A stretch of DNA of 64,000 nucleotides from Pomacea canaliculata (Eukaryota; Mollusca; Gastropoda; Architaenioglossa; Ampullariidae). The stretch is from assembly GCF_003073045.1 (NCBI RefSeq), contig NC_037593.1, positions 20,453,027 through 20,517,026 on the forward strand, in the 5' to 3' direction. A program made the translations under genes and the position numbers. Of the stretch, positions 49,714 to 61,848 are shown in pieces (the stretch's first letter is position 1; every line of letters starts with the position of its first letter). The notes under the pieces were generated by a model. That model was not told the DNA's origin. It searched no databases and saw only the letters and a program-made list of their open reading frames with translations.

Positions 49714-52700
49714 AGACAGGTCAGAACGGAAGCCATGGTTGCGGCTTTTCTTCAAACAAACACTTTCGGCGGAAAAAGAAAAGTTGGCAACAGATTTAAA
49801 TGAATTTAAAATGAATCATCCCTCCCTACCTTCCCAACAAAAACTGGAGAATCAGAGGACAAACAAAACTTATAACCCAAGAAGAAAGTCCTGTAAGTTC
49901 GAGAGAAAGTAAACGATGACACATGAGCGCCTTCACATGCTGAGAACCACGTGCTTCACTCAAATGTGCACTTTCTCCTTTCTCGAATTTAATTTCACAA
50001 CTTTCCAGCATATCGCATTATTAAAGGAGGAATTTACATATGAAAACTATTTGCCGAGGAAGCGCTCATTTTTATGATGGCTAATGACTGATTTTTTTCG
50101 TAGATTTATAAATCGAGGGTCCTCTAATTCTGTTTCGATAGACGGAAAAGCGTTTAGTCTGTGACGTAATTTCCGCTCTGTATTCCTTCATCATGCGGGC
50201 TTCTTTGTAGTCTTGAATATTGCTGGATTTCTTCTTGTGGTTGACAGTCTTCTTGAGTCTTCTTCTCGTTCCTTTACCTGTCACTTTTAAAGTATCATCT
50301 TTTATCTTTTATGTAGTGATGCACGACCCATGCATGTTTTCGCATGGTGATGAGCCTTTGGCAAAATAGGATAAACGGTCTCAGTTCAAAGTACCCTACC
50401 CAGAATTATCACGGTTTCAACGTAGCCACGGGGAATGGAGAGGGTTTGAAAGGGGCATTAACAAATCCAGACTGTTCATATCGTTTGCAAACATAAGTTT
50501 CATAAAATTCCGTCCAGCCTCAGGTATGTTATTAACACGTTTGCCTTCTTTGTCAAGTTGGTTTTCCTGTTTTGTGTAACCTTTGTATTTGTTAATAAGC
50601 GGGAAATAGCTGATGTGAAAGTGCAGATAAACATGTTGTGGCGCTTGCATTAAATGTTTTCCCGTCGTCGTGAGAAGTTAATGTCCCCTTACGATTATAG
50701 TGCCCGAAATAAGGTTGTGCAAATAAACTGGCGGAAAAAGGGTTAATAGAGAGTACAAAGCTATAAACTTTAGACAAGCATCTGCTGCCTCATGAGCTAC
50801 ATGCCTTTTACGTAGCTTCGACTTCTATTTACTTTCATATTTATTTATTTACATGTTTATGTGTAAAATGTTAAAAAGGTGAGAAAATTGTTTGTTTTAT
50901 ATCCGGCTCATTAATTTAATCTGCACATGAATTACTATATCGTGCTCTTGATATTTCTATTTCATGACAAGTTCGATCTCAGTTGCTAGTAAAACGACAT
51001 TCATGGGTTGTGTCGGTAGTTTACAGGCGCTTGTGATCGCACTGTCAGACTGGAAACAAGATACCAAAGCCTTGTGTTTGTGGGAGAGAAAACGAATCAG
51101 ATGTGGTTTGTCAGAAAGTACGACACCATGGCAAAACGCGAAATCATGATATAACGGTCTATGGCGGTAATAGTCCTCCATCATCCCTGCTGGCACCGGT
51201 GTCCTCTGAACCTGGCTTGCAGGAATTAAATCTGTCAGAGGATCGCCCTTGTGTCCTAGTTTGTTTTTTTTATTTACCTGTCTGTGGGGATACCGAGCTG
51301 TTCACCTGCCCAGCTTTTCTGAACGTCATTAGCACCGACACTGCTGCTGACAGTTTAATCTACTTTGCTGTTGCCTTTTAGGGTCATTTCGCCTTTGACC
51401 CATGATTCTGACCTAGCTTATTTATTTTTCTGAACCTGTCTCTTACTGAGGTGCTCGTTCATCACTTGTCAATGTAGTGTCCTAGACGCCGTCCGACTGA
51501 TGGCGACTTTGTTAGTCATTAAAGCTTGAATGTGGCAGCATCCAGTGCAACGTTTAATTCCGCTTGTTGTTTATGTGGCATCGTTTTTATTTGTACATCT
51601 GTGAGGATTGCAGTCCAAGACATAATTTTCACGGTGACTGCGACGTCACCCTCTGTTACCACTAAAACGGCCGGCAACGCCATCTTGTGGTACATAAAAT
51701 CACTTCTTGTAGCTGCGGTCGATCTCATTAACATAGCGAAGAATGTTAACACTAACAATCTTTCTCCTGTCATCCATGTGCCTAGTTGAGAAAAGCAAAG
51801 ACTGTGATATGTTCCTAGTTTTCCCTAGGTCTTCAAAATTATATATATTTGGTCTTTTTTGGAAATGTTTTAGTGTAGTTTTTAATATTTACAATTTAAA
51901 AGCTTGGTTGTTGTTTTTTTTTCTCATTTAAAGCACATTAATTTGTATCTGGTCTTGAGGACCAGATATCTTGTGCATATGTAGTGTATAAATATATATT
52001 GCATCTTGAAATTGAAACATATTTTAGGCATCTCGATGTAACCTTAATGCAGCAGTCTGTACTTTACAATAATCAACTTAATAAAATAGCTTAAAACTCA
52101 TTTGATTCCAAATTAAATGTTGACTATCTGTGATACAATGAAACTGCTGTACAATTTAAGCGCCTTATGAAACAGAACATGTTAACAAAGCAGTGTCTAT
52201 GATACTGTCAAGATTTGTTATTACTTAAAATTATGTATACAATAATTCCTGCTGATTGCTTTTTCTTGCATAAATCTGTGCATATTAAGCTTTGATTTAT
52301 GCACATGCACAATCAACCTTTTAAGTTTTGCAAATGATTCTTGTGCTAATTCTGACTTTTGAGAGGAAATATTTTTTGTTTAGGTTAAGTCTGTTATGTA
52401 GTTTCCTTGTGGGCTTACTAGAGGGCCAAGAGATCAGTAGAACCAGAGTTTAACATTTCTTTTTAAATTGTCTAGTGGCACACAAAGCTTTGTCTTCTTG
52501 TTACCTTTGCTTTAAATAAATTTTATGCACTTTTTCCAGAGTTTGTACCTTTGTATGTTTATGAAAGCTTTGTGTTGGATGATGTGTTCTCAGCCAATCA
52601 GCTTAACACCTAATTCGTTTTACTATCATCTGAGGTGGTTTTTTAGTTGCCTTTAAAGGGTGGGGAAGGTACTGCAAGATTTTATGACAGTAATGCAGCA

Positions 52701-53016
52701 GACATATACTTTACTAATTCAAGAGGGCAAGACTCGGGAGGGAGGAGGCTCCTGACGTGGCTGGCAGATCGAGCGGGAAACGACGGAGAAACATTTTCGA
52801 GAGAAAGTCATCAGAAAGCTGTGACTGTCGGCTTAAGTATTGGTCTCCAACAACCCACCATCGTGAACAGCTTTAACATCAGAGCTAAGTTGATGCGCAT
52901 GAGAGTGAATTTAGTGAGAGATAACAGCACTGGAATAGTGGAAGTACGCTTAGCACAGATAGCACTGGGACTCCCCCTAGACAAATCTTTTTATTGTATG
53001 TTTTGTGTTCAATAAA
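49714..53016 (+). other. Probable 3' UTR of the LRR gene and unassigned DNA
   Basis: This is A+T-rich sequence after the LRR stop. AATAAA at 53011-53016, followed by GT-rich sequence, is a possible distal poly(A) signal, and other AATAAA hexamers occur earlier, near 52080 and 52515. Apart from one unassigned frame (52647-53015) I see no coding signal, and no MITE or SINE. Confidence 0.4.
52647..53015 (+). other. Unassigned open frame, probably not coding
   Basis: A 123-codon open frame has no ATG at its start (its first codon is TTG). The composition looks protein-like in the middle (LTWLADRAGNDGETF), but I recognise no family. It ends at the AATAAA hexamer. It could be a decayed exon, a fragment of a mobile element, or chance. 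Confidence 0.15.
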
Positions 53017-53888
53017 TCTGTTATTTCTATACATTACATCACACGTGGAGTTTTGTGTTCGGAGAACAGCAGGGGTGGGGGCTGTGAGCCGCGTGGTAAA
53101 CTGATTGATCGACGAGTGAGTATTGTACTGCAACTTATGTTGACGTGGGTAGCAAGAAATAAGATTAACTATCCTCTATGTGCCCTGTTCCCTGGGGCCA
53201 GTATTCCCGTTTTGACTAAAATCCAGGAACACTGCAACATCTGTCCTTGATCACCGTTTGTAAAACAACACAAGGTGCTATAATTGTGTACTTACGTTCA
53301 TGTATTATTTTTAAAGACAGCAACTAGAACCAAAAACACAGATGTAAAACATTACTAGTTTTAATGACAACACTGATGCAGATGTACTCTTTCTTGCTAA
53401 AACATGGTTTCGCAAACAAAAAGGCTATCAACCAGATAATCTCATGTCCACATCACACCCTCACTGCTGAAATTTTATACATTAAGTGAACAATGATAGC
53501 TATGATGATGCAGGCACACGCGCGCTCACACACACGTCATATGATGACATGATTAACTGTGAAGGTTACAATTAGTCGGCACCAAGTAGAACAATATATT
53601 TACTGCTGCTGTCTTTGAGGCTTATTCACTTGTCAAGGTTACAAAAAAAAAAAAAAAGGATAACTTTTAGTCTAAAATACAAAAGTGTTTCAATACGTCA
53701 TCAACTGCAGGTAGCATGTTTTCATGTAGCATTCATTATGCACTGAACATAACTAAATCTAAACATGTCACATACACTTCATTATTGTAACAAACTACGT
53801 TTTAGCTGTGAATCCTCCAGGTTTTTTACTACAGCTGCTATTCCAAAATGTGCCTCAAATAATCGCCTTTAAGCAACAGTTGTCACCC

Positions 53889-55694
53889 TTACTTCTTTTC
53901 TGGTGTACTGAGCCCATACTTGCTTTTCATCTGGTCCAGGTCTTGTTTCTTCTTTTCTGTGTCCACTTTCTTGAAAGCCTATTTAGCAAAATGATAGTGA
54001 TGAAGGGGACTGGAATATACTAATTTAAAAAGTAATTGTTATTAGCACCAGAGACATGATTTTTAAAAGCCATCTTCCACATTCAAAGAAGAAACAAAGA
54101 ACACAAGTAATGCCACAACAAAATCTTCATCTACCTGTACCTACAAAAAACAGAGAAGGACAAATATATAATCTTCTAACTCAAAACTGCAAGTAAATGA
54201 AGATAATTTGTATACAATGCTACACATACCCTGTTTGACTGATAGTAAAGAACGACAAGGTATCGGTTGCACACATTGAAGCCTGACAGGTGGTCACAGG
54301 CATTCTTGGCATCAAAGATGTCCTCATATACCACAAAGGCTGTGCCCTTTGTCTCAGGTGTGTTTCCACTGAAAACAAAGTGAATTGACCAAAACTATCA
54401 GCTGAAAGTCATTCCTTGTAGTTTAAGATATTATGCTAGCCTCTAATATTAACAAAGCAGCACACAGAAACACAACGATGTGTTTAATCCTTTTTGTTTA
54501 AGGTGTAAAGGCCTACACATTGAAAAGTATGTTTAAACTCTGATGCATTATTTTTGAAGAAATTTAACAAATTAATGTTTTAATTGAATGTTCAATTTTA
54601 ATGTAATATGTAACATACATATATCATTAAATGAAGCTTAATATACACAGCTAATGCTTCTAGAAATTACACTTTGTCACAACACAAGAATGAAGTTTAC
54701 ATTCCTCTAACTGCAAGATTCTCTAAAACAGGGGTGCCCAATCTATGGCTTGCATAGGTGTCTTATCTGGCCTGCTCATTTTAACCAGACACAACATGAT
54801 TTCATTTTTAATGTCATGATTCTGGCAAAACCGCCATGTTCTGGCCTGCAAGATTTTAGATCATGTCCAGTGCGGCCCTCGGGGTAAAAAGGTTGGGCAC
54901 CACTGGTCTAAAATGTTTAGCACTAGCATTTAGCAAACACACACATATAAACATAACCTGAAATTAAGAACTCACACTCGAATTTGTCTGATGGCACCAT
55001 ATTTTCCAAAAATGTCATACATCTCTTCTGCTGTAATTTTATAAGGAAGGTTCTTTACATAAAGTATACGATTGACTTCTGGAGGAAGTCGCACCTGAAA
55101 AAAAAAAGAGGCATTATTCCATAATATAAACATTTAAAGTCCTGTGGCAGCTGTTTCGGGTCATTTCCACTTAAAAGTGCAGCAATAAACGAGGCTATGT
55201 GTATAAAAGAACGAAACCTATACTTTCAGCTTACGTTGATTTTAGTTAAAACAAAACGAAACAAAAAAAAAAACCTTCGTTTAAATAACTTCTTCTGATC
55301 AGCGGTTAAAGTCTGTTGTAAGACTGTAAAGGCAGATGTCGTGGGGTTACAAAGAAAAGGTCACACCATACATGACTGTTTAGGCAGCTTTTTGAACTAA
55401 GATGCATTATTATTTAGAAAGTCCACTGAAACGAGCAATGATGTCATTAATACTGATTCTAAAATCAAAACAGTAACCAGGACTGCTAAAAATGTCAACA
55501 TGCGGAATAGGCTTTCGCATCTAATTTTCTTTAGTTTGGAGCGAGTTAATGGAAAGGCATAAAGTAACAGTTAAAGGTAACAGTCACACCACACTGGAAA
55601 TTATTTCTTCCACTCCTGTCTGTCTCAACTTTTACAGTCACTCAGTTTATTTAATACTAGATCAACTTACGTTTCCTTTCTTGCTCATCGCCAT
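53889..55694 (-). CDS. SF3B6: Splicing factor 3B subunit 6 (SF3b14a/p14)
   Basis: Four minus-strand exons in transcript order: 55694-55671, 55094-54976, 54368-54230, 53978-53889. Phases agree, giving 123 residues (human 125). The protein is a single RNA-recognition-motif subunit of the U2 snRNP SF3b complex that lies close to the branch-site adenosine. RNP2 is seen as ILYVKNLPY and RNP1 as [10 protein letters not shown]. Tyr20 corresponds to human Tyr22, the residue stacked at the branch adenosine. The stretch [20 protein letters not shown] is unchanged from vertebrates as I remember them. The C-terminal tail [20 protein letters not shown] is the part that contacts SF3B1. It shares a 392-base head-to-head spacer with the TPD52-family gene. 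Confidence 0.97.
54729..54905. mobile_element. hAT-type MITE, family B, copy 1 (SF3B6 intron 2)
   Basis: A 177-base element with termini CAGGGGTGCCCAATC and GGTTGGGCACCACTG, flanked by CTCTAAAA (54721-54728) and GTCTAAAA (54906-54913), 7 of 8 matching. It lies in the intron between the first two RRM exons. Its partner at 58462-58638 is the same length and inverted. Confidence 0.88.
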
Positions 55695-56086
55695 CTTGAA
55701 AATTTGTGCCGGTTATACAACAGATCAGCAGGAAACAGATGCGCCGCAAAGAAACTTGATTAGAAAATAAAAAAAAAAATAGAATTTAGTTTGAGTATGT
55801 AATATGTGACGGTATTTAATGGACTAATAATTTAAGATTTTTTATTTGATTTAGTCCAGAGTAGTGGTTGCTGGGTCAGTGTAAATAAAGAAAACTTGTA
55901 AAAGCAGTTTGTAAAACGTATCGATGCATTAGTTTATTTTATATAAGTTAGAGTTTCTGAAATATTTGATGATAATTATAATGCAAAATATTAATTTGCG
56001 TATTCACATGATTTGATGACGTTTCTAGCATACACCGTCACATCTCTTACAGTGTTTTGCAGACAGCATAACGTACGCTAGTGAAA
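55695..56086. promoter_or_regulatory. Bidirectional promoter, SF3B6 and TPD52-family gene
   Basis: Only 392 bases separate the SF3B6 start codon (minus) from the ATG of a plus-strand exon with a clean donor. The region is A+T-rich, with no obvious TATA box at a plausible distance from either start. Confidence 0.5.
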
Positions 56087-56132
56087 ATGTCAACACCGAC
56101 AAACGAACCCGTTGATTTTGGAAACGATCAAG
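56087..56132 (+). CDS. Alternative first coding exon of the TPD52-family gene
   Basis: ATG at 56087 opens MSTPTNEPVDFGNDQ and reaches a consensus donor (G|GTAAGA) in phase 1. The acceptor before 63226 is phase 1, so the exon can join there directly, giving a protein that skips the 61849 exon. It lies head-to-head with SF3B6. The link to the TPD52 gene is an inference from phase and strand, since no other plus-strand gene intervenes. Confidence 0.6.
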
Positions 56133-56621
56133 GTAAGAGTGTTAGTAACTTTCTCTGTTTTCGCCTAGTTTGTATTTCTGTATTTGTCTTGTTATTGTTT
56201 TTACCTAGAAAAGCTGACTTTACATATTTTCTGTAGACTTTAGTAGCACTTCCGCTCACTGCGAAATATCGTCGTGATCTTTGACGAACATCATTAAACT
56301 CTTTAGTTATTTGTCTTTACTTGCTCGCTGAGAATGATTTTAATTGTCTTAATTATATGTTTTGAGTCATATTTAACCTGCAGTTTAAAATATATGCGGA
56401 ATGACGATCACGAGGTAGCAGCTGTTCGTATTACATGTATTGCGTTGCTCAGAACATTTTGTTTAGTCAGATCAGAAACCTTTAATGAAAATTTTATTTA
56501 TCTGCTTGTGTATAAAGTCTGCTTGTCTGTGAGGAGTTATTATCTAATCCCCTTTCAAGTACATAAACACACACCAACACACAGTCTTGTCAAAGGGAAC
56601 CCAGTAGAGATATGCAAGTGT

Positions 56622-57158
56622 CAGGTCAGGTCAGGTCAGTCCCATGCCCGGTCCGGGCGTAGGGGGGACCGTCCGGCAGCAGCAACAGACAGAATTTTCC
56701 ACCCGGTCCTGTCTTGAGCAGATGAGAGCAGGTCTGGCATCTCGCGTTCGGTCCATTCTTTAATGTTGGTGACCCAGCTTTTCCTCGGACGACCACGACG
56801 ACGGCTCCCTTCGAGGGTTCCTTGTAGGATCGTCTTGGACAGGGTGTTGTGGCGGGTGACGTGACCGAACCAGGCGAGCTTGCGCCGCTTCACTGTTGCC
56901 AGAAGGGGCTCATGTGGGCCCACGAGGGAGGTTACGGTGCTCCGTACGTATGCGTTGGTCTTGTGTTCGCGGTACGAGATGCGGAGCAGCTTTCTCAAGC
57001 ACTTGTTCTCAAAGGCCTGGAGCTTCTTTTCCGTTGCGGCAAGCAGCGTCCAAGTCTCGCAGCCGTAGAGTAGGATTGACACTACGAGGGACTTGTACAG
57101 CCTGTGCTTGGTACTGAAGCTGATTGAGTTGCTTCGCCAGATCCTATCCAGCCTATCC
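56622..57158 (-). mobile_element. 5'-truncated LINE with intact 11-base TSD
   Basis: Perfect direct repeats TATGCAAGTGT (56611-56621 and 57159-57169) enclose 537 bases. On the minus strand, a frame open from the 5' edge of the insert to near its 3' end encodes the end of a non-LTR retrotransposon ORF2: ILLYGCETWTLL, LLRISYREHKTN, RKLAWFGHVTRH and RRRGRPRKSW are family-typical blocks. The 3' end carries four ACCTG-type pentamers. The open frame and perfect duplication indicate a young insertion. Confidence 0.92.
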
Positions 57159-58461
57159 TATGCAAGTGTACAGGTCACTAAATATGACAACAAAGTAAAG
57201 TCCCAGGTTCATCTGAGGTCCTTATTTTCTAATCAAACTTTTCCTATCTCAAAATTTGAGCTCTACTACAATATCCCAGCGGAGCCCAAAGTTGGCTACC
57301 TCTCAAGTTGGTACCTTTCCCTGGTAACCCCAAACTACCCCAACCATTACCACACCACTATACTACCTTGGCTTTAAACTCAAGTTCCTTGGTTTCCTGT
57401 AAAGATGTGTGCTTGCACACATCATTTGTGTGAACACAAGCACACACACTTGAATCTTATTTTGCATTATTTCAGAAGTTTATTTAAAGTGAAAAAAATT
57501 ATCACTTTTAATTATTTTAAACTGTTACCAGTTTCCATTAGGGAATAACAGATTTGTAAATTTACTAACTGTCAGGTGCCAGAAGTTCTTAATGTGTATA
57601 AGGAGATTGTCTGATTTTTTCCAAACATTCAGTTGTTTTTATCTTTGTATCCTTATAGTACTTATATAATATTAAAGTTATTTTTTCTAGAGTTGGAGAG
57701 TTTATAATAATAATGGTATCAAGTATAACTATAATAATTAACTTTTAAAAATAATTAAAAAAACAACATATCAGTTATACCAAGCATAGATTGCAGCTCG
57801 CTTAACCAGCAAGTTATAAGCATGCTTGCATCTGCATATCAAGATAGCTAAAACTTGCATTTTGAGTATTGCACTAGCAGTATGAAAGTGCTATTAATTT
57901 TTAGTATTCTAAATGGGATTGATTAAAATGAGTTTAAAATACATTTATCTGAAATGACAATATTCCTTATGATAGTTAATGGCAATGGCTGGCAACAGAA
58001 TGAAACCAAACAAATACGTTCATTACTTACAGAAAATTAGTATGCATTTGCTTAGTTTTCATTTAATTGGCTTGCTTTTTAGATTTTTTCCATGATCTGA
58101 TCAACGAACTTCAGTGTCAGTTAACCTATCATTCCAGATAAAGGCCTGTCTGTTATTTATTCAAAGTGGTTTCATTTAGCAGTGGGTAAGGATATACTGA
58201 CATTGACCCTGATTATATGAGTCATGGGAAACATGTGACTTGTGTTTATGGCTCATGCTTTTTTAAGAACAGTAGGCAGAGCAGATATTTCATATCATAG
58301 GTATTTGATGGTTGTGATAATATGAAAGCTATTTAGTTATAAGGTGCTAAATTAATAAGATTTTTTTGTTTTTGGCATTATGTAGTTATTAATGATTTTC
58401 ACCATTTATTTTCTTTATTTATTTTCTCAAGGCTTCCTAGTCTACAACAATTCATCTATTA

Positions 58462-58638
58462 CAGTGATGCCCAACTTTTTCTTGCCCAAGGGCCGCACTG
58501 GACATGATAAAAAATCTTGCAGGACAGAACATGGCTGTTTCTCCAGAATCATGATGTTAAAATGAAATTATGTTGTGTCTGGTTAAAATGAACAGGCTGG
58601 ATGAAGCACCTTTGCAAGCCATAGGTTGGGCACCCCTG
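58462..58638. mobile_element. hAT-type MITE, family B, copy 2
   Basis: A 177-base element with termini CAGTGATGCCCAAC and GTTGGGCACCCCTG, flanked by perfect octamers ATCTATTA (58454-58461 and 58639-58646). It is in the opposite orientation to 54729-54905 and shares the internal GTTGTGTCTGGTTAAAATGA stretch. Confidence 0.92.
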
Positions 58639-59527
58639 ATCTATTAGGTTTCTTGATTTTCATTTTATTATAATCTTTTACTAGTCAAGCAAATTCGTAA
58701 GTTTTATTGGATTGATTCACTAATAGGATTTGAATTTGGGGTATTCTTTTTAAGTTATTTTCTTTCTATAGTTGTGTGCCAATGCAACCTGATTTTAATT
58801 CCATCAATAAGTAACTTAAATATGAGCAGCAAGTTTACTGCTGGGCTTGTTTTTCAGGTCAAAATCTCATAAACCTTTGATGGCTTTCAGGAACACTCCC
58901 ACAAGCTATAACCGGTAGCTACATGTGTGCGAGTCACAGCTGCTTCCATAAGTAATTAAGCTTGATCATTAGCTGCAGATGACATGTCCACATACTATAA
59001 CCTTCTAGCATTCCAGGGTTAGCTGTGCAGGCTTTAAGAAAAAAAAAAAAAATCAAGTACTGAAGCCATTCTTTTGTTATGATGTGAACAGTTGAAACTT
59101 GTTATTCTGCGAGCAGATTTCTGGATTTGAAACTTTTGGTGGCATATAGTTATCTTTGTGTTATCCAAAGTCATCAGTTTGTCAATAATCTGTCAAACAC
59201 AGATGCTGCAAATTGTCCATATTTTTGAGTGGGTGCAGGGCTTTTGTTAGCCTTGTCCTTAATTGCCTTTTGTGATCCTTTAGAACATAACATTTTCTCC
59301 TCTATTCAGGTCTAATTGTTTCGTAGACCACCTTTGTATGGATTGGCTTCTTGTTTAATTAAGCACAGATTAATATGATATCTCTGTATACAGATAACTT
59401 TTAATATTGTATCTCTGCATACAGCTTAATATGGAATGTCTAGATACAATAAATGCTAATATAATACCTGTTATACACATAAAGTCTTATATAGTTGCTC
59501 TAGTCCTAAGAGATCTGTTACAATCTG

Positions 59528-59718
59528 AAGCGGTCCGGTGGCGCAATGGTTAGCGCCTGTCACCAATACAGTGAAGGTTGGCTGTCCTGAGTTCATTTCT
59601 CGTCTCGAGCACGCTGATCTTTCTCTGCACGTGGCATCTGTTTACATGGCTGGCTGCTTGCCGTAATATAGCCTTAGTTGCTGACACGGCGTAAAACACC
59701 AATTCCCCCCCCCCCCCC
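59528..59718 (+). mobile_element. tRNA-derived SINE, copy 3, intact with 14-base TSD
   Basis: Perfect direct repeats TCTGTTACAATCTG (59514-59527 and 59719-59732) flank 191 bases. The head TGGCGCAATGGTTAGCGCC is a good RNA polymerase III A box and GAGTTCATTTCTC is a weaker B box. The tail is GTAAAACACCAATT followed by a run of C residues. This is the best preserved of three copies. Confidence 0.92.
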
Positions 59719-60419
59719 TCTGTTACAATCTGGTGTTGCCATGTTGTGAGAAATTTTGTGTGCAATGCTAAAATAGAAGCCAGGTGATGGAATTAATAGT
59801 AGCCCACATTTTCCTCAAGAAATGAGACTACAATATGATCACAAAGACTGCACCTTTGTTGCTAAACCCCATACGAAGGAAATATCTAGCCTGAAGAAAA
59901 GATGATTTCATTTTGACCCTTCTATTTTGATTATTTTGTTTTGTATTTCCTCCCAAGTGAAGTCTCCAACCTGTCATTAATATGTACACAGAATAATTTA
60001 TGCATTATGTACATCAGTGTTTGAGAGAACAAAGTCTCTTTAAACAAGCTGTGATTTATAAACTACCACACATTTTTCTCCTACCCTTTCTTCTTGCATT
60101 TCAACAACAGAGTTTTAAACCCCATGCTGACTCTTTAATTTTGCCTACTCTGGTGATGTGTTTCAAAACCCAGTTTTGGACATTTATTTTATCTACTTCT
60201 CCTATCCTTTTTATTGCATAAAAGAGTATTTCTTTGTCTGGTGTTGATGATGGGACAATAGGTAACTGAAGTGTAGATTGATGTTGCTGTGACTTTCAAA
60301 TTGGCTAAGAATGTGATAGCCTTCAGCGCAGAACTATTCCTCACATCTCAGTATGCTTGGTAGCTAGGAAGGAAAATAAATATCTCCGCTTTCACGCATG
60401 CAGACATTAATGCCAGAAA

Positions 60420-61440
60420 ATGTTCTGCAAGAGGCGATCGATAGGCAAGTTCAAGGAGACGGCGTCCATTAAACGTGGAGGCAAGCTGGGAAAGCAGTGA
60501 TCATTGGCAGTGCGTGAAAAAAAAAACCAAAAAACAACCGTGTTGTTCCACACGAATGGCTTGCAAAAAACAAACTATAAAGTTGAATCGGAGACCGTCG
60601 TCGCGTGTCACCGCCTCAAGCTGCTCCTTCGCTTGTAACGGAAGGAGGGGCCCAGCTCTGATGTCTCCTTCTTAACAGTTAGCGTGACCCAGGTACCCGA
60701 TCTGGCAGTCGGTTGGAGGTATCGGCATGTGGATTTGTGTTTTCTCTGAGTGCAGTGTTAAGAGACAACAAAGGCCATCTAAGACATCAGGATAACATTC
60801 ACATATATAATCCAGGGCCAGGAGGAAGCATTGCAGCAGGCGGCGGGAGACATACGCAGTATTTTTTTTCCTGGCCAGACTTTCACTGGCGTCGGGACGA
60901 GCTGCTGTCGTCTGGTCAGACTGTCACGTCGCGCTGAGTCATGGATTATCTTGATCGGGTAGACCAAAGAGCGGGTGGGCGTGTGACTTGCTGAGCTAAG
61001 AGAAGGCGCGACGGCTGATCGTGGAAAAGCTGCCTGCTTCCCAGGTAGGCGAGCCCGATCACCGTGACGTCATTCACCTGGCCCCGTGTAGTTAAAAAAA
61101 AAAAAAAAAAGCGTTGGGCAAATAGAGAAGCTTGCACCTCGTAGTCTGAAGGAAAAGCGACACGTTGGCAGTGTTGGATTAGACGAAACCATACGACAAG
61201 ACGCGCAAAACTGTGTTCGCAATCCGTCTGCGTGCGCACGTGGCCTGCTTTTGCATCGGGCAGGCGTACGTACGCTTGTGTGACGTTTGTGTCCAGGGGA
61301 GTGAATTATCAAAATAACCGATCCCCTGGCTCACCACACGTCGGGAATGATGTGTACGGCGGTGACACATACTGGCGCAGTTTGAGAGCGACTGCTGCTG
61401 TGTTGGCATCTTTATGAAAGGCCACCCGCCAAGTCACCCT
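60420..61440. promoter_or_regulatory. G+C-rich, CpG-rich block upstream of the second TPD52 start
   Basis: About 1 kb is clearly richer in G+C and CpG than the surrounding intron, with several CGTCG and ACGT motifs. A CTCAG acceptor-like site at about 61796 precedes the exon with ATG 61849. I read this as a possible CpG-island promoter with 5' UTR exon(s) for the second isoform; several overlapping short frames here look non-coding. Confidence 0.35.
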
Positions 61441-61848
61441 GTCTCCTAAGAGTGTAACATTTGAACCTTTATCGGAAGTCATTTGTGGATCGATAGCTGA
61501 CTTAATTGTCCCAGTAATTACAAACATTTTGGTCGTATGACGTGTACAACGGACAGAAAAATAACGAAACATATGAGTACAGGTGAAGTCTAATGACTGA
61601 TGTCTTTCGGCAACTTTTAATTTTTATATTGACCTGATCGATTTGCTGATTTGACAGCTCACTGCAAGACCCTTATTACAATTACTAGTACTCTAAGGAC
61701 AATGGTAAAATCAGTTTTAGTGAAAATGGAGTTCTTTACCACTATTTGTTCAACAACGCCTGACAGCACCATGCAGCTATGATCTTATAGCCTCAGGTAA
61801 AAAGTTAAGAGATTGTGTATCACCAGAAAGTGAAGGTTTGAGTGTAGA

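Larger units (their letters stand above)
57170..61848 (+). other. First intron of the TPD52-family gene
   Basis: Mostly A+T-rich intron DNA. It contains a MITE (58462-58638), a SINE (59528-59718) and a G+C-rich block (60420-61440) described separately. No conserved exon was seen before 61849. Confidence 0.5.

Noticed and set aside
48982-49755. A 257-codon minus-strand frame opposite the LRR exon
   Set aside because: It is the shadow of a G+C-rich coding exon. The plus strand encodes clear leucine-rich repeats with matching splice phases.
59528-59718. A functional tRNA gene
   Set aside because: Only the A box is good; the B box is degenerate, there is no cloverleaf, and the flanking duplication shows it is a SINE.
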